Source: YC2-FULL-38-9 sp964629635 (GTDB taxonomy: Bacteria; Patescibacteriota; Microgenomatia; UBA1406; GWC2-37-13). Taken from it: a DNA stretch of 64,000 bases. Position numbers and translations under genes: made by a program. Below, in pieces: positions 17,353-26,093 of the stretch. Numbering within the stretch: position 1 is the first letter of the stretch; each line of letters opens with the position of its first letter. The stretch is from assembly GCA_964629635.1 (NCBI GenBank), contig CAZVQS010000001.1, positions 1 through 64,000 of the forward strand, in the 5' to 3' direction. The notes under the pieces were generated by a model. That model did no database searches, was not told the origin of the DNA, and saw only the letters and a program-made list of their open reading frames with translations.

Positions 17353-18460
17353 CCTCCGGCAGTATGAAGTAGAACGTGGATCCCGACCCTTCGATACTTT
17401 CCGCTCCGATCGTCCCTCCCTGGAGTTCGATTGCTGTTTTGCATGCTGCCAAACCCAGGCCCGTTCCTTTTATACCCCGATGCGCATCAAGGCCGAGCCT
17501 ACCGAATTTCGTAAACAACTTGTTCATTTTATCCGCAGGTATACCAGGCCCGTGATCCTGCACTTCATACCGAACGCCGCCTCCTTCCAATCGGCGCGCC
17601 CGTACTTCAACCAGCGGATGCGCACCTCCGTATTTGAATGCGTTTGAAAGGAGATTTGTCAGAACCTGGCGCACCAGCTGGGGTGAACCCATCACCTGGG
17701 GCAACTCATCATCGATCGTCAGGGTGCCGCCTGTCTTTTCTTCATCGATCCGGAACGCATCCCTCAGGCTTTGGGTCATCTCCCCTACGTTGACCGACAC
17801 CGGTTCGAAAGCCTTCAATCCGTTTTCCAGTTTCATAAGATCAAGGAAATCGACACATACCCTGGTTCCGTATTCGATATTCCCGAGAATAATATTGACG
17901 TACTTCGCTTTTTCTTCCGGAGTAGCTCCTTCCATCATCTGGATATATCCCCTGATCAGGGTGAGGGGTCCTTTCATGTCATGCGCTATGATGCCTGCGG
18001 TTTCCTCGGCATTGGCAGCGCGTTGCTGCGCTTCTTCGATTTTTGCCTGCGCGGCTTTATTCACTGCTTCAACGGTCGCGGTAACGTCAAATCCGGTCGT
18101 GTCATAGGATGCAACCGATCCGTCGGGTGCAAACCGGGCAGCGGTCGTGATTTGCAGCCATTTACCGTCCCCCGTTTGGATGGTTCCGGTCGCTTCCGGA
18201 TTTTCCCGGGTGATTGCCTTGAGATGCTCCGATAAGGCATTCGATGCCTCAGGAGTCATAAGCAGATTGAAAAGACCTATAGGCTTATTTTCGCCTTCAT
18301 CCTGTTCGGGCAGCCGGAAAAAACTGCGTGCATGATCATTAGTGCCGGTAACCTGCATACCGGTTGCATCGAGGGAAAACTGCACCGGTTTAACCGGTGG
18401 AAATGCTTGTTTGGGAGTTTCCGGACGGAGTACCGGCATCATTTCACCTTGGCCTATCAT
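17285..18460 (-). CDS. Soluble PAS histidine kinase, paralog 1
   Basis: Sensor kinase of 391 residues without transmembrane helices. An N-terminal PAS-like part (residues 20-130) is followed by a short coiled coil, the HisKA dimerisation helix with the phosphorylatable His in IIAHDMKGPLTLIRGY, and a HATPase_c domain with N box (VRQVLTNLLSNAFKYGG), G1 box (VQDHGPGIP) and G2 box (GTGLGLAACK). No response regulator is next to it. The ATG at 18460 lies nine bases after a TATACT hexamer; an internal ATG pair at 18442 has an AGGTG upstream and is an alternative. It is a close relative of the next gene. Confidence 0.9.
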   Translation of the reverse strand: MIGQGEMMPVLRPETPKQAFPPVKPVQFSLDATGMQVTGTNDHARSFFRLPEQDEGENKPIGLFNLLMTPEASNALSEHLKAITRENPEATGTIQTGDGKWLQITTAARFAPDGSVASYDTTGFDVTATVEAVNKAAQAKIEEAQQRAANAEETAGIIAHDMKGPLTLIRGYIQMMEGATPEEKAKYVNIILGNIEYGTRVCVDFLDLMKLENGLKAFEPVSVNVGEMTQSLRDAFRIDEEKTGGTLTIDDELPQVMGSPQLVRQVLTNLLSNAFKYGGAHPLVEVRARRLEGGGVRYEVQDHGPGIPADKMNKLFTKFGRLGLDAHRGIKGTGLGLAACKTAIELQGGTIGAESIEGSGSTFYFILPEATASEKPSDSTVSGAPVQPSQG

Positions 18461-18507
18461 ATAACTTATAGTATAAGCAGATTAATCCTATAGTGTCAAG
18501 GGGTATT

Positions 18508-19665
18508 TTATGGCTGTTCTTTGGGGGCGGGCGGCAGTATGAAGAAAAACATGCTGCCCTCCCCTTCCCGGCTTTCGACCCCCACTTCCCCGTTCAAACG
18601 GGCGACGATTGTTTTTACGAGGGACAATCCTAAACCGATCCCGTCAACGGCAGGATCCTTTTTGAGTCGCACGAACTTCCTGAACAGTTTGCCCTGCTGC
18701 TCCTTTGGTATTCCGGGACCGTTGTCCCGCACCCAGTACCGTATCCTGCCGTCGTCAGTCATATCCGATCCTATCTCGATCTCCGGATGCTCCCCCCCGT
18801 ATTTGAGCGCGTTTGACAACAGGTTCGAAAGCACCCGCTCAATCCAATCTTCCCTCCCAAGCGGGCTGGGCAAATGCTCGGGAATGGTTATCTTTGCCTG
18901 CTTTTCCTTTGCGGACTCTTCCGCCTCGTCAGCGATTCTTTGCAGAACACGCTCCATGTTCACGGGATGGGGGTTCACGTACGAATGTGATACGTTTGCG
19001 AGAGCGAGATATGCGTCAATAATACGATTGGCTTTGGCTGCGCTTACCTGAAGACGCGAAAGATATGAGCGTATCTGCTCTCCCGTCTGCTCCACTTCCG
19101 CGGACAGTTCCCTGTTTGTTTCACTCAAACGCTCGAGCATCGTTCCCGCCAGCTGGGCATATCCGCCGACACGGGTAATGGGGCCTCTCAGGTCGTGCGC
19201 GAAGCCGTTGGCAGCCTCCACCGATTCATCGCGTTCGAATAGAGCACGGTTCATGCCTGCCTGAAGCGCCATCATCGCATCGGTTATGTCTATGGTCGCT
19301 GATTCGTACCCGGTGATTTCGCCCCCTTCGTCAAAATCGGCCCGTGTGCGTATCTGCATATACCTGCCGTCCCCCGCTTCAAGGCAGCTCACCGCCAGCG
19401 GATTTGTTTGCGTTATCGAGGAGTAGTGCGCCGCAAACTGTACCCTCAGGTCCGGCGGGATATCCGCCTGAAACGCAAGTGGCCCCTCAAGTTTTTCCGG
19501 CGGAATATGTATAAGACTTCTGAAAACGAAGTTGGCTTCCGTTATGACACCTGACCGGTCAAGCGTGTGGTAGCCGATTCCAAGTCTGCCGTACGCCGCT
19601 CCCGGAGATTCGGGTGCCGGCAAAGAAGATTCTGCATGGGGTGTTTCAGCCATGCAACACATCAT
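18508..19665 (-). CDS. Soluble PAS histidine kinase, paralog 2
   Basis: Second soluble kinase, with the same domain order as its neighbour: PAS-like region (GIGYHTLDRSGVITEANFVF), coiled coil, H box FAHDLRGPITRVGGY, N box (LSNLLSNALKYGG), G1 (VRDNGPGIP) and G2 (GIGLGLSLVK). The shared HDxxGP variant and layout point to tandem duplication followed by divergence. The frame opens at a TTG at 19692, but an ATG pair at 19665/19662 has GGGAGGG seven bases upstream and is preferred; ATG 19653 is another option. No membrane segment, no adjacent receiver domain; the phosphotransfer partner must be encoded elsewhere. Confidence 0.88.
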   Translation of the reverse strand: MMCCMAETPHAESSLPAPESPGAAYGRLGIGYHTLDRSGVITEANFVFRSLIHIPPEKLEGPLAFQADIPPDLRVQFAAHYSSITQTNPLAVSCLEAGDGRYMQIRTRADFDEGGEITGYESATIDITDAMMALQAGMNRALFERDESVEAANGFAHDLRGPITRVGGYAQLAGTMLERLSETNRELSAEVEQTGEQIRSYLSRLQVSAAKANRIIDAYLALANVSHSYVNPHPVNMERVLQRIADEAEESAKEKQAKITIPEHLPSPLGREDWIERVLSNLLSNALKYGGEHPEIEIGSDMTDDGRIRYWVRDNGPGIPKEQQGKLFRKFVRLKKDPAVDGIGLGLSLVKTIVARLNGEVGVESREGEGSMFFFILPPAPKEQP

Positions 19666-19724
19666 GACATCCCTCCCTGCGATTGATCGCAAGGAATGAG
19701 TAAGAACTAAGTAAGCGGACCCCT

Positions 19725-20444
19725 TTACCCGAGGAAAATCTCCTGGGAAACCGTCCGCTGCCTGCCTGCCTGAAGCATCTTGTCTTTCATGGCTTTGGGG
19801 GAATCCGACAAAAGAAAGACCGGTTCAAGGCATGCATAGGACCGGTCGTACTCGCCTCCTGAGACGGCGCTCCAAAACATCATGTCGGAAAATCCTTTCA
19901 CTTTAAGCTTATATTTCCTGCCGCCGGGAAATGTGATGGTATTGGACTTGCGCAGGCTGCCGGATCCGTTTTCCCGGATTTGGGCGGTTATATCCGTACC
20001 GTTCAGTTTGGCTCCTTCCCAGCCATGCGGTGTTGCCCAGTAGTTATGGATTCCCACGTTCACAGGCACTGCGGCGCTTCCCGTGTTTTCAACCGTCACG
20101 GTGTGGGAAAAGGAATCATTCTTCAGTTCAAATACCTGTGCTGCATAAATCTCACCCGGATAGGCAGCGGACGGGGGAAGCTCGCAGAGTATGGTAAGGC
20201 TATCTCCTGTTACGTGCTCCGTCTGCCAATCAAGATTGCGTGCGGGACCATGGAACGGCAGGCCGAACTGCGCCGTTCCTTCATTTCCAAAATTGGGCAC
20301 GCATACGTGCGTATTCCCTGTTTTTCCGTCGATACGCGCAAATGTACCCAGAACCGCCTCACCGGAACGGGAAAGCTCAATAATTCTGCCCCCTTTCAGA
20401 TTGATTTCAAGATGCCAGTCCAGGAAGTCAAGTGTTTGTGTCAT
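19725..20444 (-). CDS. Aldose 1-epimerase / hexose mutarotase family protein
   Basis: A 239-residue galactose-mutarotase-like protein that would interconvert alpha and beta anomers of a hexose or hexose-6-phosphate. Family landmarks are LPFHGPARNLDW (substrate-binding region with His), VNVGIHNYW (catalytic His area) and a late acidic region (YACLEPVF). It is shorter than GalM, closer to the YeaD-like hexose-6-phosphate branch. The start follows a TATTAT hexamer by nine bases without a Shine-Dalgarno sequence. It faces away from the acyltransferase-like gene at 20618, so the two have separate divergent promoters. Confidence 0.8.
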   Translation of the reverse strand: MTQTLDFLDWHLEINLKGGRIIELSRSGEAVLGTFARIDGKTGNTHVCVPNFGNEGTAQFGLPFHGPARNLDWQTEHVTGDSLTILCELPPSAAYPGEIYAAQVFELKNDSFSHTVTVENTGSAAVPVNVGIHNYWATPHGWEGAKLNGTDITAQIRENGSGSLRKSNTITFPGGRKYKLKVKGFSDMMFWSAVSGGEYDRSYACLEPVFLLSDSPKAMKDKMLQAGRQRTVSQEIFLG

Positions 20445-20617
20445 AGTAGGCGGATAATAACTGTGTTCGGTGGAAAATTCTAATATATTTTACTTTCCTG
20501 CATGTGGGTATGACAAGCGTATTTGTATTCCTTGCGGCGGCGGTTATGAGATGCGACATGCTTCCATACCGCGATCTTTGCATTTTTCCGGCCGGCTCAG
20601 TATAATAACTGTTTACT

Positions 20618-21364
20618 ATGGGACTAGAGACACGATACGGACCTGTTGAACGGTTTATGAACCGGACCGCCGAGTCGCTCTGTTCATCACATCTGGAGCA
20701 TACTCCGTACCGGAGAGTTGAAATAGCGGGTGCGGATGTCGCACAGAAGCTTGCCGGTAAAACACACCTCATCGGTGTATTCGGACCACACAAAACGACC
20801 GACGACTCAACCCTGCTTGCAAGTGCATCAATAACCGTGTGTCCTGAACGGGCGCTCACGTTCCTCAGCCGTCCCCTGTCCAAAAGTGAACATTCGACGC
20901 TCGGCTACCTGACAAAATCCCTGAAACTTGCGGCAAACCCCCTCCTCCATCCCGTATATACCATGCGGGATACCAATCCAAGACATCTGTTTGAAAAGAA
21001 TGAAGTATCGATGAAAGATCTTGCCAAGTACCACAAACGGGTGAAGCCGACACTGCTCTACATTGCGCCGGACGGCGGCTCCTCCCCCGGCGGGACGCTT
21101 GACCGAAGGTATGTCAGGTCGCGGGGATTGCTTATGCTACTGGGGGCTTACCTGCGGGAAGGCATTGCGCTTGATGACATTGCCGTTGTGCCGGTTGCCC
21201 TGAAAACAGGAAAACCCACAGCGCAGGTCGCATACGGGCAGAACCTGCTGCCCGGCATCGGCGACCTCCTGCAGGATGGCGGAGAAAAGTTCTGGATGGA
21301 CGGGAAATTAAACGCGCAGGTGGCGGAAGCGCTCCTCCAATCGATCAATAGCCTTCTGGCGTGA
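20618..21364 (+). CDS. Putative lysophospholipid acyltransferase-like protein
   Basis: A 248-residue protein not clearly assignable. Two patches suggest the PlsC (glycerolphosphate acyltransferase) fold: GPHKTTDDSTLLASA contains an HX4D catalytic motif in the right kind of context, and LYIAPDGGSSPGGT about 110 residues later sits where the FPEGTRS substrate-binding block is expected. The motifs are degenerate, so the call is an inference. TATAAT at 20601-20606 ends 11 bases before the ATG. Its end converges on the LysRS-like gene with only two bases between stops. Confidence 0.5.
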   Translation: MGLETRYGPVERFMNRTAESLCSSHLEHTPYRRVEIAGADVAQKLAGKTHLIGVFGPHKTTDDSTLLASASITVCPERALTFLSRPLSKSEHSTLGYLTKSLKLAANPLLHPVYTMRDTNPRHLFEKNEVSMKDLAKYHKRVKPTLLYIAPDGGSSPGGTLDRRYVRSRGLLMLLGAYLREGIALDDIAVVPVALKTGKPTAQVAYGQNLLPGIGDLLQDGGEKFWMDGKLNAQVAEALLQSINSLLA

Positions 21365-21366
21365 TC

Positions 21367-22296
21367 TTAGTCTTCAAATAGCAGTTCAACGGACCGTATG
21401 GTATCATACCCCCCGAGCACCATGGTCAGCCGGTCAACACCGATTCCACAGCCTGAGAATCCTCTTCCTTTCAGGCCGTCAATGGCTTGAAAAAACGCTT
21501 CGTCCCCGGGTATCTCTTTCCCCGCGGGCAGTTCTTTTTCAAGAGCCCTGCGTATTGCGGATGCATTGGTGTTTTCCGTATTGCCGTTTGCAATCTCAAT
21601 CCCGTCAAGATACAGCTCGAACCGGTCTGCAATGAGGGGGTCGTCGCCTTTCGGTTTGCAAAGTGGGGAAATGCGGCTCGGGAAATCGGTGAGAAATACA
21701 GCGCCTTTATCCAGATGGGGCTCGATTTCATTAACAAATAGCTGGTCCCAGAGCCCCCGCCATGAAGCCCCTTCGGTTGAATACCCTTTTGCTGATGCAA
21801 CGGCAAATATCCTCGTTTCATCCGACAGTACTTCATGGAGCCCGCACCCGACATGCCGCGCAAACATATCCTGGAGGGATACGGTCCTCCGAAAGAAATC
21901 GGGAACGGAATTCCCCCGCCTTGAAACAGCCCCGCTTACGGCAGTTACTATTCGCTCCGTTTCATCCATAATTTCCGTAATCCCGCTGTTTTCACGATAC
22001 CACTCAAGCATGAGAAACTCAGCCATATGCTGAGGGCCTGACCCCTCAAGGTCGCGGAACGACTTGGCGATCGCGAAACAGTTGCCTTCGCCTTTGGCGA
22101 TCATGCGCTTGAGCCCCCGTTCCGGAGACAGGGAAAGGTAATATTTCCCCGCCTGAAACGGATGCAGATTTGCCTCATGCGGCACGCTCAGGTTCAGGAC
22201 CGGCACGATAACCTCGTGGAATCCATTTTCATAGAAGTAACCGCGCATCGCACGTATGACGGTTTCGCGCATATGGACCGGATCAAGATTTCCCAT
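21367..22296 (-). CDS. EpmA/GenX-type lysyl-tRNA synthetase paralog (class II catalytic core only)
   Basis: A 309-residue class II aminoacyl-tRNA synthetase catalytic domain most like LysRS, lacking the N-terminal anticodon-binding domain, as in EpmA (PoxA/GenX), which attaches (R)-beta-lysine to elongation factor P. Visible: LSLSPERGLKRMIAKG, motif 2 AIAKSFRDLE followed by EFLMLEWYRE, and motif 3 GCGIGVDRLTMVLGG. Its first 14 bases overlap the end of a radical SAM gene, so the two are one transcription unit. EpmA normally partners EpmB, a lysine 2,3-aminomutase; the partner here is a different radical SAM type. Target protein unknown. Confidence 0.85.
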   Translation of the reverse strand: MGNLDPVHMRETVIRAMRGYFYENGFHEVIVPVLNLSVPHEANLHPFQAGKYYLSLSPERGLKRMIAKGEGNCFAIAKSFRDLEGSGPQHMAEFLMLEWYRENSGITEIMDETERIVTAVSGAVSRRGNSVPDFFRRTVSLQDMFARHVGCGLHEVLSDETRIFAVASAKGYSTEGASWRGLWDQLFVNEIEPHLDKGAVFLTDFPSRISPLCKPKGDDPLIADRFELYLDGIEIANGNTENTNASAIRRALEKELPAGKEIPGDEAFFQAIDGLKGRGFSGCGIGVDRLTMVLGGYDTIRSVELLFED

Positions 22297-23176
22297 GGGT
22301 TTTTTTTGAAGATTCGATAATCCGCCTGATCCCGCACATAAAGGAAGGCTGCGAGCATCCGAGGCAGGGCCCAGCGATACGCTGTTTCAGGTTGGCGATA
22401 AGAATGGCCGGATCGTCCTCCATTCTTCCCAGCTTGTCATAGCCTTCGCAGCATCCGTATACGGTACCGTCGGAGGCAAGTGCAATCTGATAACACCCGA
22501 GCTCCCGGGGAGGAAATACAGTACGCGTTTCCATAAGACGCAGCACATCGGAGGGATCAAGGAAACCGAACCCCTCGATTTGTCCTGCTGCGTTGGAAAC
22601 CGGATGGAGGGACAGGTATTCAAGGGGTTTGCGCGGATGGTAAGTAACGTCCGTATCCCCGATCGCGGATCTCAGATATGATTCGAATTCATCAAGACGG
22701 CCAAGATTCCCTTTCGTGACGACGGTAAACACTTCCGTATGGAAACCCATCGCACGGGCTTTCTTCAGGTACGCAATGCTTTCCCTGAACCGTCCTGTTC
22801 CCCGGTTGGCGTCATGATGTTCCTCCGGACCGTCAACGGACACGATCATGTTGATGCTGTTTGGCGTTTCATATTCAGCCATACGGTCAACCGTGCCATT
22901 GGTGATCATCTGCACGAACATTCCCTTGCGCGTAAGCCTGTTCACAAGGCCGGGAAAATAGGCTAGCGTATTCACTTCACCCCCGCAGAACGTGACCACC
23001 TTAACGTCCGTTTCGGCGTTATACCGGTCAAGGAATGTAATGATTTGGCCCTCCGTCAGAATAGGCGCAGTCTTTTTCGTATAACAGATGCGGCATTTGA
23101 GGTTGCACTTCTCAAGCGGATTGATATAGACGTGGTGCAAAATATTTTCGAAATGGCGGGTTCGTGCGGCATCCAT
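22283..23176 (-). CDS. Radical SAM protein with SPASM-like Cys cluster
   Basis: A 297-residue radical S-adenosylmethionine enzyme. The [4Fe-4S] motif CNLKCRICY is near residue 22, followed by VVTFCGGEV (the GGE motif), MIVSVDGPEEHHD and, at the C-terminal end, a set of Cys residues (GCYQIALASDGTVYGCC, then CLGCSQPSFMCG) resembling a SPASM or twitch auxiliary cluster. It is therefore closer to peptide- or protein-modifying enzymes than to KamA/EpmB. TATACT ends eight bases before the ATG, giving a leaderless start. The last bases overlap the EpmA-like gene, so the two probably act in one pathway. Confidence 0.88.
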   Translation of the reverse strand: MDAARTRHFENILHHVYINPLEKCNLKCRICYTKKTAPILTEGQIITFLDRYNAETDVKVVTFCGGEVNTLAYFPGLVNRLTRKGMFVQMITNGTVDRMAEYETPNSINMIVSVDGPEEHHDANRGTGRFRESIAYLKKARAMGFHTEVFTVVTKGNLGRLDEFESYLRSAIGDTDVTYHPRKPLEYLSLHPVSNAAGQIEGFGFLDPSDVLRLMETRTVFPPRELGCYQIALASDGTVYGCCEGYDKLGRMEDDPAILIANLKQRIAGPCLGCSQPSFMCGIRRIIESSKKTHGKS

Positions 23177-23192
23177 GGTTACCTAGTATACC

Positions 23193-24164
23193 TTATACAC
23201 GGGCGCTTGTATCCTCTAAGGACGGAGTGGTGTACCAGAACAGGACGAACCCGATTACGGTGATGGCGATGAAAAAGAGGTCGCTCATATCGCTTTCATT
23301 CAGGAGTGCGCTTTCGGCATCCGCCGTCAGCTTCATGGTCCAGACCGTGTCGAGAAACCGGATTTTTTCGTATCTTTCAAGCAGGTTTTTCTCTTTCCCG
23401 GAAAAGGGAACGCTTGAGGAGTCCCGGTAAAAGGGAACGGCTTTCGCGATCTTTTGGCCATCCAGATCCGCGGCATATACTTCGATCCTTGATTTTCCCC
23501 GGTTGTCGATGAGCCCGTCAAACAGGACATCGCCTTTCACCACCGCGACGATAAACCCCTGGCACGATCCGTTTCCCGTACTCGGACACACGGGCCGGAT
23601 CGCAAACATCCGGGACGCATTGAAAAACGGCAGCTCTTCGGTCAGGACCGTCTTCCGTTCGGATACGGCGGTCCGGAAATAAAAAACGAGCCGGTCATCC
23701 AGTCCGATATCATAACCGAACAGATGCTTCCACTTCTCTGATGGTTCAAAATACTTCACGAGGTAATGCTGGTCGTTTTCGCTGTTTATCTGCGTTTTGA
23801 AATACGGATACCCGAACCGGGTTACGGACTTGTCCTGCCGCACCTGGTTTTCGAAGGCTGTGACCTGGCCGTGCGGCACAATCTCAACATACAGGAATCC
23901 GTCAACCGCACCCGTATCCATAAAATCGCGGAATTCACTGCGCTGGACGGATACACTGTTGCGGAAAAAGCGTTCCGCGTCAAGGAGCGAATCTTCAATC
24001 GATTCCAGCCGGTCGGACAGGTAATTCGCCTGAAGAGTCGCGCGGGTAACCAGATTGTTCTTGGCGTTGCGGGCGCCTGCAATGCGCGAAACCTGCCAGA
24101 ACATGAAGTTGAAGGTGAGAAGGACCATAAACAGGAATACCGCCTTGGTGTATTTTTTAACCAT
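23193..24164 (-). CDS. CHASE-domain membrane sensor protein without output domain
   Basis: A 323-residue protein with an N-terminal helix (AVFLFMVLLTFNFMFW), a roughly 250-residue extracytoplasmic region and a second helix near the C terminus (LFFIAITVIGFVLFWY). The central region matches the CHASE sensor pattern: RSEFRDFMDTGAVDGFLYVEIV, then KYFEP...LFGYDIGLDDR and RTAVSERKTVLTEEL. CHASE domains bind small ligands such as cytokinin-like molecules in receptor kinases, but no kinase, cyclase or GGDEF follows here; the protein ends 17 residues after the helix. It overlaps the end of the upstream membrane gene by eight bases. Confidence 0.75.
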   Translation of the reverse strand: MVKKYTKAVFLFMVLLTFNFMFWQVSRIAGARNAKNNLVTRATLQANYLSDRLESIEDSLLDAERFFRNSVSVQRSEFRDFMDTGAVDGFLYVEIVPHGQVTAFENQVRQDKSVTRFGYPYFKTQINSENDQHYLVKYFEPSEKWKHLFGYDIGLDDRLVFYFRTAVSERKTVLTEELPFFNASRMFAIRPVCPSTGNGSCQGFIVAVVKGDVLFDGLIDNRGKSRIEVYAADLDGQKIAKAVPFYRDSSSVPFSGKEKNLLERYEKIRFLDTVWTMKLTADAESALLNESDMSDLFFIAITVIGFVLFWYTTPSLEDTSARV

Positions 24165-24939
24165 TTGCTTTTTTGGGCAAAGACATAACGGCGAGAAACA
24201 GAATATATCCGGATGCGGTGTAAAAAAGGTCGGTCAGCCCTCCGTTCCAATAGACTCCGATCATTTCACTGTAGCTGAAAAGATAATCGCCGAGAAGCTG
24301 TATGATGATCCCTGCGATAACCAGGAACATGCTTTTGCGGGATCCGGACCTCCCGACCTGGGCCAGTACAAAGGCCTGTGCGAGCACAAAGGTATCTATA
24401 ATCGGGTAGATGAATGACGAAATGCTTTCCATGAATGTGGCGTCCGACAGGGGCATGCGCCAGAATACATAGAACGTCGCCCCATAACAAAGGAAAATGA
24501 GATACAGCGCGCTGCGCAGGTTCTTTGGCCGAGCCGTATCCTCCGTATCCTCGGACAGATGCCAGAGACCGATGGCGTAGCACACCACAAAGGCAAGATA
24601 GAACACATCTGCGGCTGACGGAAAAGGAACTTCAACGTTAAGAACCAGGTTGTAATACGTCCAGATAAAGGAGCCGATTCCCCACAGGATATGGCCGAGC
24701 GCAAACAAACCCGCCCCCCGCCTGATGCCCCCTGCCGCCCGCTTCATCACAAACGCATAAGCCGCAATTCCTCCGGTGAGATACAGCAATCCGTTCCCGA
24801 TATTGAACGCATAGTTCCAGAACGTATTTTTGGCGGGATTGAGCTGGAGAAGGATGCCCCACGCAAGCAGGAGAAGGAAAAGAAGCGTATAAAGAAAAAT
24901 AATTGCCGGGTGCCTGCCTGCTTCTGTTTTCGGGACCAT
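24157..24939 (-). CDS. MASE-like seven- to eight-helix membrane sensor protein
   Basis: A 260-residue membrane protein with seven or eight helices and short loops. The sequence NVEVPFPSAADVFYLAFVVCYAIG is characteristic of membrane sensor modules found at the N terminus of some GGDEF/EAL proteins and kinases. No catalytic domain follows. With the overlapping CHASE protein it makes up the two kinds of input module normally fused to a signalling output, so the pair may form a receptor complex acting on a partner elsewhere. A TAAGAT hexamer ends six bases before the ATG. Confidence 0.7.
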   Translation of the reverse strand: MVPKTEAGRHPAIIFLYTLLFLLLLAWGILLQLNPAKNTFWNYAFNIGNGLLYLTGGIAAYAFVMKRAAGGIRRGAGLFALGHILWGIGSFIWTYYNLVLNVEVPFPSAADVFYLAFVVCYAIGLWHLSEDTEDTARPKNLRSALYLIFLCYGATFYVFWRMPLSDATFMESISSFIYPIIDTFVLAQAFVLAQVGRSGSRKSMFLVIAGIIIQLLGDYLFSYSEMIGVYWNGGLTDLFYTASGYILFLAVMSLPKKANG

Positions 24940-25073
24940 TATCTCATCTTAGCATCCGGGGAATGCGCAGTGCAAGGGATTTGGGAAAAACGCGCCGGTC
25001 AGGCGAAATATGCCTTTACAAACCTGCGATCCATCAGGCATAATGGATTTATTACTATTTTATTACCAGATTT

Positions 25074-25757
25074 ATGCCCGCTGTTAAGAAAAAAAACAAA
25101 ACGAACGCAAACGGCAAACCGGATTGGAAACTGATAGCAGTTATCGCCATTGTTGTCGCGGTGGGATTGGCTGTGGCACTTTTCGCAAACGTCGCCTCCC
25201 AATCAAACGTCACAATGGGAAGCAAAGCCGCACCGGCCGGAAGCTCGCTGCAGCAGACTAAAAAGCGCATCGAATTGACGAATTACCTGAACACGTCCGC
25301 CGGACAGAGGGCGGCACAGCAGGCGGATGACGCGTGCCAGCAGAACGGGCCCGCAGGAACCAACGTCGCGATAAATACGAATGATGATTTCTGCAAAGCG
25401 AACTGGAATCCCATCATCAGCTGCGAAAAGGAAGGTTTTATCCCCGACTACACGTCAACCTGCGGCAGTTTTTTCACCGGCTTTTTCCGCGCATGCTGCA
25501 GGAAAGAATCGGAGCTGAAAAAAGTTGACGCCAAAAAGAACGAATACTGCGCCGATGAGGGTCTTGATAAGGGATGTCTGGTCGCCTGCCCGGGAGATGC
25601 GAACGACTATGAACGGAAAAATCCTGCATCAGATGCGTTCGGACGGGCATCAGACACGAAATGCGCGGCGTTTTCAGGCGGACTTGGCCTGAGCCTGGGA
25701 TCATTCAAATCCCTAACCTGCTGCACGACCGATCCTGCCAAATTCTCAAACCGCTGA
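25074..25757 (+). CDS. Hypothetical anchored Cys-rich secreted protein
   Basis: A 227-residue protein with a very basic N terminus (KKKNKTNANGKPD), one transmembrane helix (LIAVIAIVVAVGLAVALFA) and an extracytoplasmic domain with about a dozen Cys, many in pairs (ACCRK, KGCLVAC, LTCCT). These probably form disulfides, which fits the DsbB-like gene at 51059. No family recognised. A promoter TTTACA-18-CATAAT lies about 28 bases upstream and closely resembles the one before the next gene, which has a similar basic-helix start. A strong terminator follows the stop. Confidence 0.75.
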   Translation: MPAVKKKNKTNANGKPDWKLIAVIAIVVAVGLAVALFANVASQSNVTMGSKAAPAGSSLQQTKKRIELTNYLNTSAGQRAAQQADDACQQNGPAGTNVAINTNDDFCKANWNPIISCEKEGFIPDYTSTCGSFFTGFFRACCRKESELKKVDAKKNEYCADEGLDKGCLVACPGDANDYERKNPASDAFGRASDTKCAAFSGGLGLSLGSFKSLTCCTTDPAKFSNR

Positions 25758-25773
25758 ATCCTGTTTCGATAAA

Positions 25774-25801
25774 CCCGGCAGCAGTGCTGCCGGGTTTTTT
25801 T
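25774..25801 (+). terminator. Rho-independent terminator
   Basis: CCCGGCAGCA-G-TGCTGCCGGG hairpin (25774-25794) followed by seven T, 17 bases after the stop of the Cys-rich protein gene. Confidence 0.93.
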
Positions 25802-25832
25802 ATATCCCTTTACAAAAGGGTATCCTTTCAGG

Positions 25833-25838
25833 CATAAT
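25833..25838 (+). promoter_or_regulatory. Promoter -10 of the 65-aa membrane protein, near copy of the upstream one
   Basis: TTTACA, 18 bases and CATAAT precede the gene at 25866; the same hexamers and spacing, with a shared TCAGGCATAATG, occur before 25074. The two genes seem to have duplicated promoters. Confidence 0.5.
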
Positions 25839-25865
25839 GATACGTATTACCATTTCCCGAATTGT

Positions 25866-26063
25866 ATGGCAAAAGCACGAAAGAAAGCTAAAACCAAATC
25901 CCCGGCCCGGAAAAAGGCCGTTTATTCACACCCGATGCATCACGTAAACTGGCGGTTCGTCGCCATAACCGCTATGGTTGTCGTGGCGCTTCTCTTTGTC
26001 ATCCTGCTCTCCTATATGAGCACGGTCCGCACCGCAGCGGCATCAGGAACGCTGGGTCTGTAA
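25866..26063 (+). CDS. Hypothetical small basic membrane protein (65 aa)
   Basis: A 65-residue protein with a Lys/Ala-rich N terminus (KARKKAKTKSPARKKA), a histidine-containing segment and one transmembrane helix (FVAITAMVVVALLFVILLSYM), ending in a short outside tail. The basic start plus single helix is the same plan as in the upstream 227-residue protein, without the Cys domain. Codon use is like the neighbours and the gene has a terminator before it and its own promoter, so it is probably real. No function can be given; it may be a short membrane adaptor or remnant of a duplicated gene. Confidence 0.65.
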   Translation: MAKARKKAKTKSPARKKAVYSHPMHHVNWRFVAITAMVVVALLFVILLSYMSTVRTAAASGTLGL

Positions 26064-26093
26064 GAAGGGCAGACTTGTGTATAATGGTGCCTT

